NCBI RefSeq assembly: GCF_002875705.1
Contig: NZ_MCZZ01000145.1
Coordinates: 1 to 39,795 of the forward strand
DNA from: Vibrio sp. 10N.261.45.E2
GTDB taxonomy: Bacteria; Pseudomonadota; Gammaproteobacteria; Enterobacterales; Vibrionaceae
Length of the DNA: 39,795 nt
Direction: 5' to 3'
The notes beneath the pieces are model-generated. The model did not search any database, was not told where the DNA came from, and saw nothing but the letters and a program-made list of their open reading frames with translations. Shown piece after piece: positions 1 through 9,100 of the stretch (within the stretch, counting starts at the first letter, position 1; each line of letters begins with the position of its first letter). Both the position numbers and the translations under genes were made by a program.

Positions 1-101
1 GTGCCTTGCCAGCCCTTTCAACTTTGAGTTGCCTTACCCAGCTTTCTAGCGTGGTTTTTCCAATACCCTGGGTTAAAAGTGCGTCTATCACGCTTAGTCA
101 T
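1..101 (-). pseudogene. IS3-family transposase OrfA, 5' fragment with internal deletion/frameshift
   Basis: A start codon at 101, preceded by AGGTGA, gives MTKRDRRTFNP, a typical OrfA N-terminus of Vibrio IS3-group elements. The reading frame then runs to a stop. In the next frame the sequence resumes with GIGKTTLESWVRQLKVERAG, the conserved second half of the OrfA helix-turn-helix region. The intervening stretch usual for OrfA (roughly 25 residues) is missing and the frame changes near 68-74. This fragment therefore cannot make a normal OrfA. The assignment rests on remembered family sequence, not on a search. Confidence 0.65.
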
Positions 102-177
102 AATGTCACCTGTTTTAGTCTTGAGATGATCATACATCACCTCTTAATCAGGTGGCCAAATTCACTATGCCACTACA
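1..177 (-). mobile_element. IS3-family insertion sequence, left end (partial)
   Basis: Homology to the adhesin repeat stops exactly at position 178. At 177, reading on the minus strand, a TGTAGTGGC end begins, as expected for an IS3-family terminus starting with TG. It is followed by a short GTGGC/GCCAC inverted repeat and then an orfA-like start at 101. The other repeat copy (positions 1330 onward) continues through the same point without the inserted DNA, so the junction is a true insertion. The rest of the element and its other end lie outside the window, so completeness and target duplication cannot be judged. Confidence 0.8.
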
Positions 178-3100
178 GTTGACTTCACCGTTGAAGTTCT
201 CGTTTGGCGAGAAGGTGTAAGTGCCATCACCGTTGTCTTCAAAGACACCGTCAGCGCCACTGTAAGTCACGCTATCTATCTCCACTTCCCCTTCAATATC
301 TGAAGAGTTCGCCAATAGTTGCTCGTTACTGATGGTGATTGAGTTGTCTTCGTGAACCGTGTAAGACGTGCTACCAGCAACCGGTGGATCGTTCTCTGGT
401 GTCACGCTTACATCAATGTTGGCTTGAACCGTATCTGTGCCATCTGACACATCAAAGCTGAAGTTCACATCGCCATTGAAGTTCTCATTTGGTGCAAAGC
501 TGTAGCTTCCGTCGCCATTATCAGTAAGAACGCCATCGGCACCTGTGTAGTTCACACCTTCAACTGATAGGTCATCCCCATCAATGTCAGTCGCACCTGT
601 TAGCAAGTCTTCATCTGTGAAGTTCAAGACGCCGTCTTCGCCAATGCTGAAGGTTTGATCTTGTGGTTGTGGAAGGTCGTTAACTGGATTAACCGTTAGA
701 TCAGCCGTCGCAACAAGCGTATCTGTACCGTCGTTGATGTCGAACGTTAAATCAATATCACCATTAAAGTTCGCATCTGGCGTAATGGTAAAGCTACCAT
801 CATCGTTAGCAACAACCGTCGCGTCTCCATCAACAGTTAGGTTAGACGCTGTTAGGTCATCGCCATCAACATCACTCGCTTGAGAAAGAAGTTGCTCTTG
901 GCTCAAGGTAATTGAACCATCCTCATCAATGCTGTATGCCAAGTCACCCGATACTGGTGGATCGTTAATTGGCAGAACATCAATGCTCGCAGTCGTTGCC
1001 GTCGTTGCACCATCTTCATCAGTAACGACCACATCTAGGCTCACATCACCGTCAAAGTTAGCATTCGGAGCGAAGCTGAATGTGCCATCACCATTGTCAG
1101 TAAAGATACCGTCAGCGCCAGTGTAGTTAACGCTATCAATCGCCACTTCGCCTTCAATGTCTGAAGAGTTCGCCAGCAGTTGTTCTGAACTGATGGTGAT
1201 AACTTCGTCTTCGTTCACTGAGTAGCTCGTAGAACCTGCGATTGGCGGATCGTTCACCTCAAGTACAGTAATTCCAGCAGTGGTTGCCTCTGTTGTACCG
1301 TCTTCATCGGTAACCACAACATCAAGGCTGACTTCACCGTTGAAGTTCTCGTTTGGCGAGAAGGTGTAAGTGCCATCGCCGTTGTCTTCAAAGACACCGT
1401 CAGCGCCACTGTAAGTCACGCTATCAATCGCAACCTCTCCTTCAATATCTGAAGAGTTTGCTAACAGCTGCTCATTGCTGATCGTAATTGAGTTGTCTTC
1501 ATGGACGGTGTAAGACGTGCTGCCAGCAACCGGTGGATCGTTCTCTGGCGTCACACTTACATCAATGTTTGCTTGAACCGTATCTGTGCCATCTGACACA
1601 TCAAAACTGAAGTTCACATCGCCATTGAAGTTCTCATTTGGTGCGAAGGTGTAGCTTCCGTCGCCATTATCGGTAAGCACACCGTCAGTGCCTGTGTAGT
1701 TCACACCTTCCACCGACAGGTCATCCCCATCAATGTCAGTCGCACCTGTCAGCAAGTCTTCATCTGTGAAGTTCAAGACGCCGTCTTCACCAATGCTGAA
1801 CGTTTGATCTTGTGGTTGTGGAAGGTCGTTGACTGGATTAACGGTTAGGTCAGCAGTCGCAACCAGAGTATCTGTGCCGTCGTTGATGTCGAACGTTAAA
1901 TCAATATCACCATTAAAGTTTGCATCTGGCGTAATGGTAAAGCTACCGTCGTCGTTAGCAACAACCGTCGCATCTCCATCAACAGTTAGGTTAGATGCTG
2001 TTAGGTCATCTCCTTCTACATCACTTGCTTGAGCAAGTAACTGCTCTTGGCTCAAGGTAATTGAACTATCTTCCTCTACGCTGTATGCCAAATCACCTGA
2101 TACTGGAACATCATTGATTGGTAACACATCAACCGTAATATGAGTATCAACTTGAGCGCCGTCTTCATCTTGAATGGTGACATCCAACTGCACTTGGCCA
2201 TTGAAGTTTTCATTCGGTGCGAAGCTACATGTGCCGTCACCATTGATAGAGAAGATACCGTCTGGACCATCGTAGCTAATCTCAACAAGCTCCACGTCAC
2301 TTTCGATATCAGATGCGTTCAACAGAACTTGGGACTCATTGAAGGTCAACACCGAGTCTTCATCGATAGTGTATGACGTTGGACCTGCAACTGGCGGATC
2401 GTTGACTTCTAGAACCGAGATGCCGGCTGTTGTTGATACGGCAGCATCGTCTTCATCCACAACAACGACATCAAGGCTAACTTCGCCATTGAAGTTCTCG
2501 TTTGGAGAGAAGGTGTATGTCCCGTCACCATTGATTTCCAGAACACCGTCACTGCCACTGTAAGTTACACTCTCAATCGCGACTTCCCCTTCGATATCCG
2601 AAGAGTTCACCAACAATTGTTCGTTACTGATAGTGATAGAGTTGTCTTCATGAACCGTGTAAGACGTGCTACCCGCAACTGGTGGATCGTTCTCAGGTGT
2701 CACGCTTACATCAATGTTAGCGGTTACCGAGTCTGTACCATCTGATACGTTGAACGAGAAGTTCACATCACCATTGAAGTTTTCATTTGGTGCGAAGCTG
2801 TATGTGCCATCGCCGTTATCGGTTAGAACGCCGTCTGTGCCAGTGTAAGTGACACCTTCAACACTTAGATCATCGCCTTCGATGTCCGTCGCACCTGTTA
2901 ACAGATCGTGGTCGTTGAAAGTCAACACACCATCTTCGTTGACTGTGAAGGCTTGATCTTGTGCTTCAGGACCATCATTTACAGGTGAAACTGTCAGTTC
3001 TAGGTTGGTTGAAACAACATCATCGCCATCAGATACATCGAACGTAAAGCTAACATCGCCATTGAAATCAGCATCTGGTGTTAACGTGTATGTGCCATCA

Positions 3101-6100
3101 CCGTTATCGGTAATCGTAACGCTGTCATCATCGGTTGCTAAGTTAAGCGCTGTTAACTGATCGCCATCTAGATCACGAGCATTCGCTAACAAGTCCTCTT
3201 GCGTAATGACGATTGAACCATCTTCTTCTACTTTTGCGGCAACAGGTAGTGCTTCAGGTGCATGCTCAATGTGCGAACCTGTCGCGTTTATGTAGATAGT
3301 TTGAGATACCGTTTCAGAATCATCATTCGATAACTCTGTTGCGGTTGCAGTTACATGAACTTCAAGCTGTTCGTTGAAGTCTTCTGGTAACTGGATTTGT
3401 AGTGCATTTTCGATAGCGGTTGTCGGTAAGTTCACCGTACCATCAGGGCCTACTGTTACTTCACCGCTGTAGATTTGGCTGTTCACTTCGCCCACATCGA
3501 TTGTGAAGTTGAAATCTGCATAGTCAGCGTCCCCACCGCCATACAAATCTTCAAAGCCGTAAACCAGTTCGCCGTCTTCATTGATCGTTGTGCGAGTATG
3601 CTCGATACCATCTTGGTTTAGCTGAGAGCTTGAACCACCATGGAAGATCGCGTCACCATTCTGGCCTTGAACCACAGTTTCAGTGCCATCAGCAGCAACA
3701 AAGACAAGTTGAGGATCAACTGTATCCATGTTTGCTGGCGAACCATCTGCTGCTCGGAACTCATACTGACCATCTTGCATTGCATCGAAGTCGTTGTGCT
3801 GATGTCCGTTTGGAATCAAGAACAGGTTGAAGCTTTCCCCTTCTGAAACTTGGAAGCTAAATTGATCTTGTCCTGGAACAAGGTCACCACCACCGCCAAC
3901 TTGTGATGCATTCTCGTAAACAACTTCAACACCCGTGATGTTGCCGTCTTCGTCGACTTTGTAGTAACCCGCTGCGTTTTGGTAACCCGCAGTTTCACCT
4001 TCAAACGTGACAGTGATTTCAGTATCGTTGTAACTGGTGATACCGTTTTCTTGGTCATTCAGAACGCCTTCGTTATCGTATTGAATAACCGAACCTTCAG
4101 GCACACCATCTACAGTTACAGTAAGAGTTTCAGACAAGTCTTGGTCGACAAGTGCAGCCGCAATATTAAGCTCAACAATGCCGCCTGGCTCAACCAAAAT
4201 CGCTTGGTCATCAACGTTAACGCCATCGCCATCGGTAATCACAAGATCCGGCGCATCCGCAACCGCTTCGATGTGGACATTGAGGTCTTGCTCTACTTCA
4301 GTTGTGCCATCAGTCACAGTAAAGCTGAACTGTAGGTCACCACTAAAGTGCTCTTCAGGAACAAAGCTGAACGTGCCGTCGCCGTTATCAGTTACTGTGC
4401 CTTCATCACCAGAGTAATTAATGCTGGTAACGCTTAGGTCGTCACCATCAATATCAATCGCACCACTCAATAAATCTTCTTGAGTGAACAGGATGCTGCC
4501 ATCCTCTTCGATGTGGTACATGCCTGGAGCGACAATTGGAATGTCATTCACCGGATTCACGGTCAATGTCATGTCATTAGACGTACTTAACTCACCATCG
4601 CTCACCTCATAAGTGAATGCGATATCACCGTTGAAGTTCTCCGAAGGTGTCACCGTGTAAGTGCCATCGCCATTGTCTACGATGCTCGCATTTGGATCGT
4701 TGGTTTCAAGCGCGCTTGCAAACAGCTCATCGCCATCTTGGTCGCTCGCGTTCTCCAACAGCATTTCTTGTGTAACGAGAATTGAACCATCTTCGTCGAC
4801 ATCTGCAACCATTGGGGTTGCTTCTGGCGCATCGTTGACGAACTCAACTTTTAGGTCGATGTTTGCGGCAACGACATCAGTGCCATCGCTCACATCAAAC
4901 GCTAAGTCAACATTACCGAAGAAGCCCTGCTCTGGTGTTAATGTGTATGTTCCATCGCCATTGTCTGTGACTTCTACCGTGTCGCTTGCGCTCGTTACAT
5001 TCACAACTGACAGCTCATCACCTTCGATATCTGTTGCTTGTGCTAATAGCTCAGCTTCGGTGATAGTGATCGCTTGACCATCTTCGGTAGTGAAAGACAT
5101 GTCAGGAACGTCTGGGGCATCATTGATTGGGTTTACAGTTAGGTTGAGGTCAGCTGCAACAGTTTCGATCGCGTCAGTGACATCGTAAGTAAATTCAATT
5201 TCACCAAAGAAATCGGCACTTGGTGTAATCGTGAAGCTACCGTCTGAGTTTTCTACAACAACCGCATTTGGATCGTTGGTCGCAAAGTTAACCGCTTCAA
5301 GGTTATCACCATCAACATCGGTTGCATTCGCTAACAGGTCCTCTTGAGTAATAGTGATTGAGCCATCTTCGTCAACAGCAGCTTCAATTGGACCACTAAC
5401 CTCAGGGCCTTCATTGACAATTTCAACGTCAACTCTTGCTGTACTTGGTGCGCTTGCTTGGCCGTCACTGATATCGAAAGTCAGATTCACTTCACCGTAG
5501 AAGTCTTCTGCAGGTTCGAAGGTAAAGGTATTATCACCATTATCCGTTAACGTACCTTGTGTTTGATCTGCGAGTAATAGGTTTTCAACATGAAGAATGT
5601 CGCCATCAACATCGGTCGCGCCAGACAATAAGTCTTTCGCTTCAATGATCATAGAGCCATTTTCAAGCATTTGGGTATGCAATGGTTCGCCCGGAACCGG
5701 CACATCATTGACAGGCACGACCGTTAGGTCTAGGTGCGTTGCAACTTCATCAGTACCATCAAACACCTTATAATCGATGTCGATTTCACCATTGAAGTTT
5801 TCATTTGGCATGAAGGTAAACGTACCATCGCCATTATCAACTAGCTCACCATTGTCACCACCGTACGTGATGTCAGAAATAGAAAGCGTATCGCCTTCCA
5901 CATCTGTGGTGTTCGCTAGCAAGTCATCCGCACTGAACGTGATACCTTCATCTTCGTCTGTCGATAGAACAATCGGGCCAGAAACGATTGGTGCGTCGTT
6001 CACCGATTCGAAGTTGATATTGATGATGTTGCTGTCGGTTAGCTCACCATCGGTAACTTGATAACCAAGCTCGATTTCACCGTAGAAGTTCTCATCCGGT

Positions 6101-9100
6101 GTTACCGTCCAAGTACCGTCACCATTGTCAGTCAGTGTTGCATGCTCTGAGTTTTCACCCACCAGTTCTAAGTTCTGAATATCAAGATCATCACTATCGA
6201 TGTCTGATGCTTGAGCTAACAACTGTTCCTCAGTTATCACAACAGAAGCAAACTGTGCAGAACCCTCTGTGTCGATAGTGATATTTGGAAGGTCAGCCGT
6301 TAACTCGATTTCGTTGTCACCCGCATGGATGTTCAACTCAACCGTTTCAGTAATTTCTGAACCGTCTACCCCAATCGATGTGAATACGGCTTCATCATGA
6401 CAAGTTTGTGACACTGTCATGTTTTGAACGACGTAAGTACCATTACCTTGCACTGTGCCCAATTCAAAGTAAGACACAGGTTGGTCAACAGTCAGCGTGT
6501 AGTCTGTCTCGAACGTACCACGGTCTTCTTTGTGGTAAGTCATCGAGTCAATCATGTCGCCGTCTTCATTGAAGGCGCGAATTTCAACTTCAGTAAAGTG
6601 ACGCGACTCTTCCATGAACCAACCGCCCAAACCATCTAGGTGGAAGCTGATTTCATTGATGTCTTGACCTTCAACCGAAACAGTCAGTTTCTCATCACCA
6701 CTTAGGCCTTGACGGTCGGTATCACCAATGCCGTGACCAATGTGCGTATTACCATTCCACGCACCAAGAGGATCATCGTTACTTTGTACCGTAACTGTTA
6801 GGTCGCCATCTGAAAACTCGCGAGTGTATGGGTCAACTTCTGTGCCCCAGTCATCTACGCTCGCGTTGTCATCGAAGGTACCAATTTGTGTCGTATGCGT
6901 ACCATTTGCTAAAGCATCTTCACTAGGAACAAAGCGTACTTCTGTGTCAGCAGGAACTTCTTGCCCTACTTCCAATACCACCCACTCATCATTCACATTA
7001 GCTTCGATGATGCCGTTTTCTGGTGCTTGATCTAAACGTAGAGCTGGTTCTTCACGAAGCGTTACACCTACCGTTTGGTCTTCTTGTGCTTGGATGAAGA
7101 TCTCTTCACCCGCTTCTGGGGCGTCATTGACTGGATTCACGGTGAGATCCAGCGTGGTCAGAACTTCATTCTCACCATCACTGATGCTGTATGTGAAGTC
7201 CAACTCGCCATTGAAGTTTTCTGTGTGAGTGATGGTGAATGAACCATCGTCATTAGCAACAATGGTCGCATCTGGATCGTTGGTTTGTAGGTTGGATGCG
7301 GTTAGCTCATCACCTTCAACGTCCGTTGCGTTCGCTAGCAACTGTTCCTGAGTAATGGTGATTGAATTGTCTTCATCGACTTCAGCTTGAATGCCCGAAG
7401 TTTCTGGACCGTCATTCACAGCAATAACATCGATACCCGCAGTGGTTGTGGCTGTAGCACCGTCTTCGTCAACGACAACAACGTCTAGTGAAATATCACC
7501 ATCGAAGTTTTCATTTGGCGTAAAGGTAAATGTGCCGTTGCCGTTATCAACAAAAGAACCGTCATCACCCGAGTACGACACTTCAGACAGTGATACATCG
7601 CCTTCGACATCGGAAGAGTTTGCCAGTAGCTGTTCAGCACTGATGGTGATTTGGCCATCTTCTTGAACTGTATAAGAGGTTGAGCCCGCAACTGGCGGAT
7701 CATTCTCAGGAGTAACGCTTACATCAATAACAGCTGGTGTTGAACCTGTGCCATCAGAGACATCGAATGAAAATTGAACCTCACCATTGAAGTTCTCGTT
7801 TGGTGCAAAGCTATAAGTGCCATCACCGTTGTCACTCAGAACACCGTCTGCACCTGTATAAAGTACATTTTCAATCGATAGGTCATCACCATCAATATCC
7901 GACGCGCCTGCAAGCAGGTCAGCATCCGTGAACAATAATGTACCGTCTTCTTCAATCGTGAACTGTTGATCTTGCGCTTGTGGTAGGTCATTAACCGGAT
8001 TCACGGTAATGTCTAGACCAACTTGCACCGAACCACCATCGTTATCGATGATATCGAAGCTAAGGTCTAGGTCGCCGTTGTAATCAGCATCAAGTGTAAT
8101 GGTGTAGCTACCATCCTCATTTTGTTGGATGGTCGCATTTTCATCGGTAGATAGATTGATAGCCTCTAAGTTGTCGCTATCGATATCACCTGCTCGTGCT
8201 AACAATTGCTCTTGGCTTAGCGTTATAGAGCTATCTTCATTGATGGTGTAAGCCAAATCGCCCGATACTGGCGCATCATTGATTGGCAATACATCAACGT
8301 TAATGTGTGTTTCAACCGTTGCGCCATCTTCATCTTGAATGGTCACACCCAGTTGAACCTGACCATTGAAATTCTCATTAGGCGCAAAGCTGCATGTACC
8401 ATCACCATTTACAGTGAAGATACCGTCTGAGCCATCGTAGTTAATTCCAACTAGCTCTACATCACCTTCTACATCCGAAGCATTCACAAGAATCTGAGAC
8501 TCACTGAACGTCAGAACCGAATCTTCATCAATGGTGTATGACGTTGGACCCGCAACAGGTGGATCATTCACTTCAAGAACAGTAATGCCCGCGGTGGTTT
8601 CATCAATCGACCCATCTTCATCGGCAACAATAACGTCAAGGCTGATATCACCACTGAAGTTCTCATTAGGTAGGAAGGTATAACTGCCGTCACCATTATC
8701 TTGGAATACACCATCTGTGCCGCTGTAAGTGACGCTGTCAATCGACACAGCACCTTCAACGTCAGAAGAGTTTGCTAACAATTGCTCATCAGAAATTGTG
8801 ATGGCATTGTCTTCGTTGACCATGTACGAGGTTGAGCCCGCAACTGGCGGGTCATTCTCAGGAGTCACACTCACATCAATGTTAGCGCTGACCGTTTCTG
8901 TGCCATCAGACACATCAAAACTGAAGTTCACATCGCCATTGAAGTTTTCATTTGGTGCAAAGGTATAAGTACCGTCACCATGGTCGGTCAGTACGCCATC
9001 GCCACCTGTGTAGCTAATACCTTCAACGGTTAAGTCATCGCCATCAATATCGGTGGCGCTGGTAAGTAGGTCGGCATCTGTAAATTGCAGCGTACCGTCT

